Position numbers and translations under genes: made by a program
Shown: positions 5,857-13,900 of the stretch, in pieces
How the letters are laid out: each line of letters opens with the position of its first letter
How positions within the stretch are numbered: the stretch's first letter is position 1
Assembly (NCBI GenBank): GCA_947175285.1
Contig: CAMWMM010000008.1
Coordinates: 1 to 31,013 of the forward strand
Direction: 5' to 3'
Origin: an uncultured Lachnospiraceae bacterium
GTDB lineage: Bacteria; Bacillota_A; Clostridia; Lachnospirales; Lachnospiraceae
DNA length: 31,013 nucleotides
The notes under the pieces: model-generated
Told to the model about the DNA's origin: nothing
The model's input: the letters and a program-made list of their open reading frames with translations, nothing else
Database searches by the model: none

Positions 5857-8661
5857 ATGAATTGGCAATATGGAAAGGTGAAAAACAATATGAACAATTA
5901 CATAAAAGAAAAATGTAACAATATCTATTATAACATTAAGTCCTATAAGGATATATTTATTATATGTTTATACTATGAAACAAATCATTTGTTCGAAATA
6001 TACTATCTAAGCGAAAATAGATATTTTGACAGTAATATTAATAAATATATAGGAAAAGTAAAAAATTATATAGTTGAATATGACGGAGATTGCGAAAGCA
6101 GATTTACAGGAGGGATAACAGCATATAATCTTCTGGAGATGATAAGTAATCTCCGTTTGGCTAAACTGACAGGTTTTGTTATTGACAGTATGAACTATAC
6201 AATAACCTGTGACACGGATGACCATTATAACCCGGAACGATATCCATATATCATGGGGTATAATAACTGGAATTATGGTAGTTCGATGCTTGCTCTTTAT
6301 CTGTGTGAAGTATTAAGAACAGGACAAGATGGAAAAGCTGTGTTTGCCCCAACGACTGCAGCAGTAATGAATCAGTTTCATGAGGAATTAAATAGCCGGT
6401 ATTTTAAGAAAAGCATGCCTGAGCGTTTGAAATACATATATACCAATGATCAGAATGAGATTAAAGAAAAAGGCACTTATAGGATTAATGGAAGATATTT
6501 AAAACCTGTTATGTATACAAATGCCTCAAAAGTAAGGCGGTATCAGTTTATGACAGGAAGGCATGTAGACATAGCCCGTTTAAATGAAAGGCAGCCTGAT
6601 GCAGAGCTTGACAGGCAGTCAGGAATACTTGGGTATCAGATCAATGATTTCAATATTCCCACAACAGGATTGGGAGGACACAAAGAAACAGAAAGGTTCT
6701 GTAAAATCCTATACAGTGTTGTTTCTGAAGCAGAAAATCTGAAAAACCTTTTTCATGATAAAAACTATATAATGACATTAAAACTGAAAAGACAGTTGAT
6801 CTCAGATTATCCAGAATTAATATATGAAAAACAGCCAGGATTGGGAAGGGAAAATTATAAACCTGATATTATGGCGAAAAGGATAAGGTATGATAGAATG
6901 ACTGTAAATTCAACATCATCCCAGATTGTATCGAAATGCCTTTGTCCATATGGAACTCTCAGGGATATTGACACTGTATCATTTATTTATCCTTCAAAGG
7001 ATAAAGCTGCCCAATTGGGAGTACCACAGGTAAATGTTCTTGATGAAACATATAAATTCATCAAAGAACAGATGCGTCCGCTTGTAAAGGATGAGCAGGG
7101 AAAGGATATTCTTAAAAAACTTAAAGAAATGGTAGACATGTACCGCTCCATTGAGGGTAAGAATTTTAATGATATGTTAGATTCAGGTGCAGAAAAGCTG
7201 GACAAGTTCGCAAGAAAAATAAATGTACCATATATGGATCAGGAAGGAAGGTATTCAGACTGTTATGTGACATTTTCCGTAGGAGGGCTGCATGGGGCTC
7301 AGTACAATAAGGATATGCTGGATCAGGAACTTGAGGCATTTGAACAAAATAGACACGGGTATGATGAAAAACCGGAGCTTTTTCCCAAAGACTCTAATGG
7401 TGATACTAAACTACATAAAAAGTATGCAATCACGTCTTTTGGAAATGCCAACCATGAAGATTTCATATCATATTACACGATGCTTCTCTGTAACATGGAA
7501 GCTTTCAAAAACGAGGGACTTGGATATGACAGGTATGAGGAGATTTTTCGCAGCAAGGAAATGTTTGAGAATCTCATGAGGGATGAGACACTTTCTATAG
7601 AACAGAGGGAGCTATATTCCATTATGAGGGAAAATACAAAATTGATACTCACATCTGCTTCAGGAGCTGCAGACGTAAATTACGAAAGCCCTATAAGGAT
7701 GAACAACCGTATCATTTCAATGAGGATAATCGGGCAGCTCTTTACATGGCGCATCGGACAGGCACAGGCATTGAAAGGGGCACAGGTAATATCTACAAAT
7801 ACGGATGGATTATATACCATTATGGATGAAAAGATCAATTCTGACATACTGGAGCATGAAGCAAGCAAAGTTCATGTTGGCATAAGGCCAGAAGTCGTAT
7901 ATCTTGTCTCCAAAGATTCAAATAATAGGTTTGAAGGCATTTATAATGGTTATTCGGGCAATTCCATTAACGACATAACTGTTACAGAAGCACGTGGCGG
8001 ACAACTAAGCGGTATAAATGGAGCCTTAATAACGAAGTCGCCTGATCACCCTGTAATAATTGACTGGGCATTGATGGAAATCCTTAAATGGAAAGCTTTA
8101 AATGGCAAGATGGACGAGTTCCGGGATGAAATGGGAATGAAACTGCTCGGGGAGATTGCGCCATATCAGTTTCCGGAAAAGAGGGAGTACCTCAGAATGT
8201 TCCAGCATATTATCAGCAGTTGTCCAGATAAGCATATCTACAACTTTGGTACTAAAGTACCATATTGTTTAAATGATGACAATGAAATAGCGCCTGTTGC
8301 AATTCCAAAATGTAACAGGGTATTTTATGTCGATCCAGGAAAAATCCCTATAGAATTCAGAAATCAAATAATATATTTAGCTGCAGCATATATACGTCCT
8401 GAAACAGCAGATATTGAAAAACTAGCTGTGCATGTGATAAAAGACGTTTATCACGATGAAAACGCTATAATAGCTGGAACGTCTCGTATTAAAAGGATTA
8501 ATGGGATAGAGTTTGCTACACCATGCATGGTAGTCAATAATTCATTGGATAGCGCTGATTTTGAACCAGAATGGTTGAATTATGGATACTATAATTATAT
8601 TCTTAGAAAAACATATAAAAATGGCTGGGAAAATAATTCTGATCAATTTACGTTAGTATGA
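5857..8661 (+). CDS. Family-B DNA polymerase, phage/plasmid type, 934 aa
   Basis: Predicted replicative DNA polymerase of the element. Palm motifs are recognisable: the FSVGGLHG segment typical of this phage-like group, motif A D535-F-I-S-Y-Y in HEDFISYYTMLL, motif B K595-x3-T-S-A-S-G603, and motif C S646-T-N-T-D650-G. The usual D-T-D of motif C is N648-T-D650; in well-studied family-B enzymes the second Asp is the essential metal ligand and it is kept. In the N-terminal exonuclease-like region, YNNWNYGSSML (135-145) resembles the Exo II motif with Gly at the usual Asp, so proofreading may be weak or absent. Two starts are possible, 5857 (GAGGA upstream) and 5890 (AAAGGTG upstream). The RecJ-like gene lies just upstream. 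Confidence 0.85.
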   Translation: MNWQYGKVKNNMNNYIKEKCNNIYYNIKSYKDIFIICLYYETNHLFEIYYLSENRYFDSNINKYIGKVKNYIVEYDGDCESRFTGGITAYNLLEMISNLRLAKLTGFVIDSMNYTITCDTDDHYNPERYPYIMGYNNWNYGSSMLALYLCEVLRTGQDGKAVFAPTTAAVMNQFHEELNSRYFKKSMPERLKYIYTNDQNEIKEKGTYRINGRYLKPVMYTNASKVRRYQFMTGRHVDIARLNERQPDAELDRQSGILGYQINDFNIPTTGLGGHKETERFCKILYSVVSEAENLKNLFHDKNYIMTLKLKRQLISDYPELIYEKQPGLGRENYKPDIMAKRIRYDRMTVNSTSSQIVSKCLCPYGTLRDIDTVSFIYPSKDKAAQLGVPQVNVLDETYKFIKEQMRPLVKDEQGKDILKKLKEMVDMYRSIEGKNFNDMLDSGAEKLDKFARKINVPYMDQEGRYSDCYVTFSVGGLHGAQYNKDMLDQELEAFEQNRHGYDEKPELFPKDSNGDTKLHKKYAITSFGNANHEDFISYYTMLLCNMEAFKNEGLGYDRYEEIFRSKEMFENLMRDETLSIEQRELYSIMRENTKLILTSASGAADVNYESPIRMNNRIISMRIIGQLFTWRIGQAQALKGAQVISTNTDGLYTIMDEKINSDILEHEASKVHVGIRPEVVYLVSKDSNNRFEGIYNGYSGNSINDITVTEARGGQLSGINGALITKSPDHPVIIDWALMEILKWKALNGKMDEFRDEMGMKLLGEIAPYQFPEKREYLRMFQHIISSCPDKHIYNFGTKVPYCLNDDNEIAPVAIPKCNRVFYVDPGKIPIEFRNQIIYLAAAYIRPETADIEKLAVHVIKDVYHDENAIIAGTSRIKRINGIEFATPCMVVNNSLDSADFEPEWLNYGYYNYILRKTYKNGWENNSDQFTLV

Positions 8662-8720
8662 GCTACACTTGTTTTAACCATGGGAAGTGAAAGCCCTGTT
8701 ATATATCAAAAGGAAATGAT

Positions 8721-8763
8721 AAAGCTGGAACACCTTTCATAACTAAAATGGCGTTCCAGCTTT
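8721..8763. terminator. Perfect 11-bp hairpin between convergent genes
   Basis: AAAGCTGGAAC (8721-8731) pairs with GTTCCAGCTTT (8753-8763) around a 21-nt loop. It lies between the polymerase gene and the convergent gene at 8862-9626. Only a short T-run is present, so it is a plausible but not textbook terminator. Confidence 0.5.
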
Positions 8764-8861
8764 ATGTCAGTAGCATTATCAGTATTGCCAGGAAAAACCT
8801 GTCTTATTCCAAATATTAAAGATGATAAGCTTTTATTAATTTTTCTTTCCAAGGTGTAGTT

Positions 8862-9626
8862 TTAATATTTTACGAAATATGCTGTTTTCTTTGCTTCATT
8901 TATAAATTTTCTTTTCCTGTTTTCCAGTTTATTTTTTTCTTCTCCTGATAGATTATTATAGAAATCATCTATATCAATATTTTCTGCTTGTTTTTCTTCC
9001 ATCAGCTCCGATATAAGGCAATCATACCATTCGATGAGCAATGTATCAAACAATGTCTGACTGTCAGTAAAAATAATTGCACAGTCAAAATTTAATTTTG
9101 GTTCATAATACTCTAACATGATAAAGCCAAATCTTCCGGCATCTCTTAGAATTATGTCATACTTTTCCAAATCTCTTCTGAATATCTGTGCCACAATTTC
9201 ACATCTGTCTTTTTCTATATTTGTTATATCTAATCCCTTAGTAGTTGTATAATGGAAATCTGTGTTTTCTTTATTTGCAATGTATATGAAGTGTTCTTTG
9301 GTTTCGAGAATTTCATTTTGTGTTTTTACAGATAACTTATTGAACATTTCCTCGTAATCATAATTTATTATAGAAGTATTAACATATAGAGATATTAATT
9401 TTTCCTTTAACCACTCTTGCCATAGTGCATCAAAAAGCTCATTGCTATTTATATATGTTTCTATACAACCAAATTCGTCATGATCAAAATATTTTAAAAG
9501 AGCAAATCCATACTTGCCCGTATCAAGTACCAAAATATCTGCATGCTGAAGAAAAGCATTAAATGCCAGTACCACATTTTTGCATTTCTGTGTTTCCTGA
9601 TTTGTGATATAAATTTGTCGTTTCAT
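8862..9626 (-). CDS. Hypothetical protein with two tandem copies of one domain, 254 aa
   Basis: No known family recognised. The protein is an internal duplication: residues about 18-113 and 144-242 align. The clearest match is ADILVLDTGKYGFALLKYF (29-47) with YDIILRDAGRFGFIMLEYY (156-174). Both are followed by an acidic stretch, then ELFDALWQEWLKEKLIS / TLFDTLLIEWYDCLIS, then YEEMFNKLSVKTQNEIL / IDDFYNNLSGEEKNKLE. There is no signal peptide or membrane segment. The ATG sits at 9626 with GGAGAAAAA just upstream on the minus strand. The copies are diverged, so the duplication is old. It heads a minus-strand cargo block and is divergent from the ribbon-helix-helix gene at 9941. Confidence 0.65.
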   Translation of the reverse strand: MKRQIYITNQETQKCKNVVLAFNAFLQHADILVLDTGKYGFALLKYFDHDEFGCIETYINSNELFDALWQEWLKEKLISLYVNTSIINYDYEEMFNKLSVKTQNEILETKEHFIYIANKENTDFHYTTTKGLDITNIEKDRCEIVAQIFRRDLEKYDIILRDAGRFGFIMLEYYEPKLNFDCAIIFTDSQTLFDTLLIEWYDCLISELMEEKQAENIDIDDFYNNLSGEEKNKLENRKRKFINEAKKTAYFVKY

Positions 9627-9940
9627 TTTTTCTCCTGACTGGCGTAAAGATTTTCTGGCAAAGAGTTTCTATAGTATTTTGTATTATATCATGCAAAATA
9701 GTAATTTCCTACTATCAGATAATATTTGTATGACTGTCTCAATATTTAGTATGATATCTGTTTGAGTATTTGTACGTTTATGCTAAATTTTCATAAACAC
9801 ATGATATCACATAATAAATCAAATATCAAATTATTATTGATATCATTTATGCATTGAATAAAAACTATACTTTATGTTATAGAATGCTAATAGCAATTCA
9901 CATTATAATGTATTCAGAATATATGGAGGTATTTTTGAAT
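9627..9940. promoter_or_regulatory. Divergent intergenic region with three TGATATC sites
   Basis: An AT-rich 314-bp gap between divergent genes. TGATATC(A) occurs at 9752-9758, 9802-9809 and 9838-9845, and the last two are perfect 8-bp palindromes. A promoter-like TTGAAT (9854-9859), 18 bp, TATAGA (9878-9883) precedes the ribbon-helix-helix gene. Such regulators commonly bind short palindromes near their own promoter, so autoregulation is plausible but unproven. Confidence 0.4.
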
Positions 9941-10123
9941 ATGGAAAAGTTTGTTGTAGTGCCAAAAGAAGATAAAGCCGTAACTATGACTATCCGCATA
10001 GACCGGGCTTTGCAAGAGAAGTATAATGACCTTGCTGCACGAACTAACCGTTCAAGAAATGAATTGATTGGCATGGCTTTGCAATATGCCCTTGATAATA
10101 TGGAAATCAAGGATAAGGAGTAA
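9941..10123 (+). CDS. Ribbon-helix-helix (CopG/Arc-type) DNA-binding protein, 60 aa
   Basis: Likely small dimeric transcriptional regulator. The start is set at ATG 9941 because GGAGGT (9925-9930) lies 10 bases before it; an upstream TTG at 9854 gives a longer frame without a binding site. The domain is a clear beta-strand plus two helices: AVTMTIRIDRALQEKYNDLAARTNRSRNELIGMALQYALDNM. The alternating strand TMTIRID inserts into the major groove in this family. No antitoxin/toxin partner is adjacent: the next downstream gene is a convergent methyltransferase. It may control its own promoter, the divergent duplicated-domain gene, or a partition function. Confidence 0.8.
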   Translation: MEKFVVVPKEDKAVTMTIRIDRALQEKYNDLAARTNRSRNELIGMALQYALDNMEIKDKE

Positions 10124-10423
10124 ATAACGAAAATGCTCATCTATTTTGCTTTTTTGTCTGGTATAAGAGTGTTCCATGGACAGCAGAATGGTGTCCTGAT
10201 TTAGGACATTTGCATTTCAGAAAGGAAGTTTAGATTTCCCAAATATATGATGTTAGTCAATAAGTGTGTCAATACAACATACAAAGATTGGTATTTTTGT
10301 ATTCGTGATTGCCAGGAATATGCATACCAACACAGCTGTTGACTAACACCATATATTCAATTGTTTCCTTAATAGATATATTTTTATTGTCTATAATGAA
10401 GAAATGGTCATCAAAACAGGAAT
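10124..10423. other. Intergenic stretch with a nested inverted-repeat element
   Basis: No gene is supported on the plus strand here; the frame running 10309-10542 is mostly antisense to the methyltransferase and has no binding site. The stretch is dominated by the inverted repeat at 10242-10357. Confidence 0.5.
10242..10357. repeat. 116-bp element bounded by 19-bp inverted repeats
   Basis: The 19-bp arms AATATATGATGTTAGTCAA (10242-10260) and 10339-10357 are reverse complements with one mismatch. A second pair, TTGGTAT (10288-10294) and ATACCAA (10324-10330), is nested inside. This could be a small non-autonomous transposon relic, or a structured 3' region shared by the convergent genes. No clear target duplication is visible. 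Confidence 0.6.
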
Positions 10424-11188
10424 TTAGTTGTTGGTTAAAAAAACAAGTCCATGAAGACCAGAACCTATCAGATTTTTATTTTCGCATGTACTCAAATGTA
10501 ACTCCATATATTTCTCAAAATCCTCTTTTCGAGCCTTGTTAAAATCTGCGCCTCGTGCGAGTGGATTTCCATCTGATGTTAGGTGATGGAGTATTGTAAG
10601 CTTATATTTTTCAGCCATTATTTCGATTTCTTCTGGTATCATATATTCAAAAGAATCTCCCAGAGTTTTTTCACTATAACATTTTAAGATTTCGCTTATG
10701 TTTTCTAGCCTAGACATTAAATTTAAATGCAGCACTGTTATCAAATTAATATAGGTTATAACCAAAAGACCGCCATCTTTTAACAATCTAAGGCATTGAT
10801 TCATTGCGTTATAACGCATTTTTTCATCTAAATGGTAAAATGCACCCATACAAAGCACTACATCAAAATAATGATCGTTATAGTGATTGCAGGCACAGAT
10901 ATCTCCGACAAATATATCTTCTAACATCGGAGTGTCCGCTTGCTTTTTCAACATAATATCTATGTTATGAGGAACAATATCACTTGCGACCACACGATGC
11001 CCTTGTTCTGCTAATTTGAATGCATAGTTTCCAGTCCCTGCACAACCATCAAAAATTTTGCTAGATGCGGGTATTATGTCATCAAAATAATGCATTGTTG
11101 TCAGCCATTCAATTTGATGACTATTATCACGAAACAGTCTCCCGTCCTCATCATATGTATTATAATAATTTATTACGCTATTATTCAT
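10424..11188 (-). CDS. Class I SAM-dependent methyltransferase, 254 aa
   Basis: Predicted to transfer a methyl group from S-adenosylmethionine; the substrate cannot be told. The Rossmann-type motif I is KIFDGCAGTGNYAFKLAEQG (about residues 43-62), followed by the acidic strand end VVASDI, GDICACNHYNDHYFDVVLCMGAFYHL (motif IV region) and LLKDGGLLVITYIN. These are features of Methyltransf_11/25-type small-molecule enzymes; there is no DNA-methylase (D/N)PPY motif. The minus-strand start has GGAGATATTTT before the ATG. It lies in a minus-strand cargo block between replication genes, so it is probably an accessory gene acquired by the element. Confidence 0.85.
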   Translation of the reverse strand: MNNSVINYYNTYDEDGRLFRDNSHQIEWLTTMHYFDDIIPASSKIFDGCAGTGNYAFKLAEQGHRVVASDIVPHNIDIMLKKQADTPMLEDIFVGDICACNHYNDHYFDVVLCMGAFYHLDEKMRYNAMNQCLRLLKDGGLLVITYINLITVLHLNLMSRLENISEILKCYSEKTLGDSFEYMIPEEIEIMAEKYKLTILHHLTSDGNPLARGADFNKARKEDFEKYMELHLSTCENKNLIGSGLHGLVFLTNN

Positions 11189-11268
11189 AAAATATCTCCA
11201 TAGTTGATTGTTTCATATCATATTAAATTTAACTGTTTGGTAAATGCCGATTTGACTAGTCCTTTAAA

Positions 11269-11553
11269 TTATTCATTTTCCGAATCTATATCCATCAGAT
11301 TAGGAACATCTGCACAAACGGCACATTCAACTTTTGGTTTACCTGTAAAAACTTGCAATTCTTTTTCTTCCTTTATACCAATCGCTTCTTTTACAAGTTC
11401 AAAACTTGCACTTACATCAGACGATTTTGCAGTATCTTTAGCAATAAAAAAGCTGCTTTTCCCATCTTCCTCTATTTTGGGTTTCATATAATAGCCATCA
11501 CACCCCATATATGCATCCATAAGACGAACTAAATCATCTTCTTTCATTGCCAT
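11269..11553 (-). CDS. Small hypothetical protein, 94 aa
   Basis: No family recognised. It has GAGGTAAAAG before the ATG at 11553. The product is acidic, with a CxxC pair near the C terminus (VECAVCADVPNLM) that could bind metal, and no membrane segment. The MITE-like element at 11585 begins only about 30 bases upstream of its start, so the gene's promoter lies in or beyond that element. An outward promoter-like pair on the minus strand within the element (TTGTAA, 16 bp, TAGAAT) could drive it. Confidence 0.5.
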   Translation of the reverse strand: MAMKEDDLVRLMDAYMGCDGYYMKPKIEEDGKSSFFIAKDTAKSSDVSASFELVKEAIGIKEEKELQVFTGKPKVECAVCADVPNLMDIDSENE

Positions 11554-11584
11554 TTCTTTTACCTCACATTCAAATTCAAATTTC

Positions 11585-11713
11585 GGCGTGTTTCAATTCT
11601 AGTTGACAAATGCATGTTTACAAATTGCCATGGAAAGCTTTTAAATACGACAAAATAGGACACATCTGTTTCTGTAATTTGCCAACTAATCATTGTGGAT
11701 TTTGAAACACGCC
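11585..11713. mobile_element. 129-bp MITE-like element, copy 1
   Basis: The ends are GGCGTGTTTCAA and TTGAAACACGCC, each followed inward by a TAGTTGACAAAT-like box. Flanks read CAAATTTC (11577-11584) and GAAATTTC (11714-11721), consistent with an 8-bp target duplication with one change. A copy of the same length lies at 30826-30954 in reverse orientation, with only two differences that I can see. There is no coding capacity. The GG ends and 8-bp duplication suit a non-autonomous derivative of an IS family with that signature (for example IS6- or ISL3-like), but the parent is not in the window. Confidence 0.8.
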
Positions 11714-11721
11714 GAAATTTC

Positions 11722-12218
11722 TATGTCTAATATATATTATTTTTATGTCTGTGACAACTGGTTTTTGGGTTGGGAACAGAAGTTAGGATTTGAGCGGCAT
11801 TATCCTTTATTTCTGTTCTAAAATGAGCGAAAACCTTCAAACGTTGTGTTTAATTCTTTAAGGTTCAATCATTGAACAAAGTATTACTGAATATACCAAT
11901 TTAAGGTCGTCTAAAGTGAGGAGTAGATCTACTTTCGGTTAAATTGACGTATTCTTATGGATCTTGACAATATCCAAAATCCTGTCTGAACAGTTATATA
12001 TTTTTATATTTTCGTTCAACATAGTTAAAAAAAGATAGCGGATGCTATAGATAAATGAATTAGAGGAGAAATACAAAAATTATTGTACTCTGTGGTTGTA
12101 GAGGAACCAGGAAAAAGTGGGAACAGTCGGTCGTCAGGTTTTCTGTGTCTGTTCCAGACACGATTACTATCTTGTATGGAATAAACCATAATATTTTATG
12201 GAAGGGAGGATAGAAGAT
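11722..12218. other. Intergenic stretch, no gene seen
   Basis: About 0.5 kb with no supportable ORF. A perfect GTGTCTG-TTC-CAGACAC hairpin lies at 12145-12161. It precedes a truncated DUF5688 gene, so the missing N-terminal part of that gene may have been lost here. I cannot identify decayed coding sequence with confidence. Confidence 0.4.
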
Positions 12219-12566
12219 ATGCATGAAAAAAGTATTCAAGATTTTGATCAGATTAGGAATAATATAGTATATAAGCTTGTTAATACTGATCGAAATAAAG
12301 AGTTACTGGAATATGTGCCACATATGGAATTTCTTGATCTTTCAATTATATTTCATTGCCTGACAGAAAAGGAAAAAGAATGTACAGGAATGAATTTAAT
12401 TCATAATGCACATTTTAAGCAGTTGGGTGTTTCGTTAAATCAGATGTATGAAGCAGCTGGTAGAAATACGCAAAGGATTTTGGGATATGAGATCAAAAAT
12501 ATGCGCAATGTAATGTGTGAAATAATAAAGAAAAATCCAGAAAATATGACTATGGTGAATGTATGA
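12219..12566 (+). pseudogene. DUF5688 protein, middle fragment, 115 aa
   Basis: The sequence IVYKLVNTDRNKELLEYVPHMEFLDLSIIFHC and LIHNAHFKQLGVSLNQMYEAAGRNTQRIL matches the central part of DUF5688 proteins, a family of unknown function frequent in Lachnospiraceae mobile DNA. The usual first 80-100 residues are absent. The start is taken as ATG 12219 because AAGGGAGG is 9 bases upstream; an earlier ATG at 12198 contains that site. The frame ends at 12566, while the remaining family sequence continues in the next frame from 12563. Either one frameshift and a 5' deletion have inactivated the gene, or it is now expressed as two coupled proteins. Confidence 0.7.
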
Positions 12567-12868
12567 CGGTACCTGAAAGCAGTATTCCTATGTATGTTCT
12601 AAGCAATAGGAACTGGGTAGAAGGTGCAGCCTGTATGCTATATCCAGAGCTTATAAAAGATTTTGCGGATGCATTGGAAAGCAGTCTGTATATTATTCCA
12701 TCATCTATAAATGAACTGTTGTTACTGCCGTTTGTGAATGATGATGCGGCTGTTTATATCAAAAGTTTGATAAAGGAAGTCAATGATATGAATATGAGAC
12801 CAGAAGATATTCTGTCATACTCACTGTATTGTTACGATAGGGACAGCCAAGAAATAGGTATATGTTGA
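12563..12868 (+). pseudogene. DUF5688 protein, C-terminal fragment, 101 aa
   Basis: IPMYVLSNRNWVEGAACMLYPELIKDFADALESSLYIIPSSINELLLLPF is the typical C-terminal part of DUF5688, following directly on the fragment at 12219 but in another frame. The ATG at 12563 overlaps the preceding stop, so re-initiation is possible, though there is no separate strong ribosome binding site. Together with the upstream piece this looks like one gene split by a frameshift. Confidence 0.7.
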
Positions 12869-12935
12869 TTAGTTACATAACAATGAGCAAAGCAAAAATA
12901 GAAACTTGTTAAGTATCTGAAAGGAATAGTGGAAG

Positions 12936-13151
12936 ATGGACATAAAGACGAGATATAAAAACAGAACCATTCGATACCTGGATATACTGGGATGGTGGAT
13001 GGTATTTATGCCAAAGGATTTTGACGGAAATCTGGAAATGAAGCATTTTGAAACAAAGGGGGAATGTATAGATTATATTGACGAGATGCACAAAGAGGAG
13101 GAAGAAAAACATTGTAACGGCGGCTATTGGTATGAAAAGTATCTGGCATAG
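12936..13151 (+). CDS. Small hypothetical protein, 71 aa
   Basis: No family recognised. A purine-rich stretch (GAAAGGAATAGTGGAAG) lies before the ATG at 12936. The product starts with a basic, aromatic region (TRYKNRTIRYLDILGWWMVFMPKDF) and continues with an acidic helix (YIDEMHKEEEEKH). It is followed at once by a good terminator at 13152, which supports it as a transcribed gene. Confidence 0.55.
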   Translation: MDIKTRYKNRTIRYLDILGWWMVFMPKDFDGNLEMKHFETKGECIDYIDEMHKEEEEKHCNGGYWYEKYLA

Positions 13152-13192
13152 CAGCAAGGTGATGGGATTACACCATGACTTTGCTGTTTTTA
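13152..13192 (+). terminator. Rho-independent terminator
   Basis: A 14-bp stem (13152-13165 with 13173-13186; one mismatch and one G-U pair), 7-nt loop, then TTTTTAT. It overlaps the end of the 71-aa gene by no more than its stop codon. Confidence 0.75.
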
Positions 13193-13360
13193 TATTAGCA
13201 GTTACATAAAAATCCTTCCTTATGAAAAGCTGATCAAATGATTAAATAAGGATTTAGATATGATTGATAAAAAAATAACAAAAACGAGTATTGTTATGAT
13301 TGTCAACATTGTTATCAGAATACGTAGACATATCGTTTGACTTGTAGAAGGACAGAAAAA

Positions 13361-13390
13361 TTGTTGTTGGGACAGATGACATGCTAATAC
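13361..13390 (+). promoter_or_regulatory. Possible promoter for the 79-aa gene
   Basis: TTGTTG (13361-13366), 18 bp, TAATAC (13385-13390). It lies about 65 bases before the next start. This is otherwise the only feature I see in the 300-base gap after the terminator. Confidence 0.3.
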
Positions 13391-13454
13391 TAACGCTATG
13401 AAGAGTAGAGGTTATCAGTAGCTAAGTAAAGGGAAAGGAAAAGGTAAGATTTAT

Positions 13455-13694
13455 ATGACCAAAGCAGAATATGTAAAATGTGAAAAGCTGATGTATGACG
13501 CAATTAAAAAAGCAAAGCAATCGAATAAGGAATACGAAACATACAATCAGCTTGTAAACGAAGACACAGTGAAAGGAAATACAGAGCTAAGAAAAGCTGA
13601 CCAGCATTTTGGGTACGCAGAAGGAATAAACCAGGTACTTGTTACGCTTGGCTTTAGTCATGACAAAATGAAAGAATTATCAGATTTATTATAG
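13455..13694 (+). CDS. Small hypothetical protein, 79 aa
   Basis: No family recognised. AAAGGAAAAGG precedes the ATG at 13455. The product is highly charged and predicted all-helical (KCEKLMYDAIKKAKQSNKEYETYNQLV, ELRKADQHFGYAEGINQVLVTLGF), with no membrane segment. It precedes the DUF3560 gene in the same direction. Confidence 0.6.
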   Translation: MTKAEYVKCEKLMYDAIKKAKQSNKEYETYNQLVNEDTVKGNTELRKADQHFGYAEGINQVLVTLGFSHDKMKELSDLL

Positions 13695-13900
13695 AATATG
13701 TACTTAATTGGCAGTTCAAATTGGCATTTTAAATTCCCTTTTAAATAAGGAATTTCGGGCAAAGTATGCTTGAAAAGGATTTGGAAAGGTGACCACCATG
13801 ATATATAAAATTTTAGGCAGAGCCGTTAAGGATAATGGCATCCGGTAATCATTAGAGATATAACATATTTAGTAAAATGAAAGAAAGAGAGGATAAAAAT

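Noticed and set aside
10309..10542. 77-aa plus-strand frame
   Set aside because: Half is antisense to the methyltransferase and half lies in the inverted repeat; no ribosome binding site.
13798..13848. 16-codon frame before the DUF3560 gene (MIYKILGRAVKDNGIR)
   Set aside because: It has a fair ribosome binding site (GGAAAGGTG) and might be a leader peptide or gene stub, but it is too short to support.
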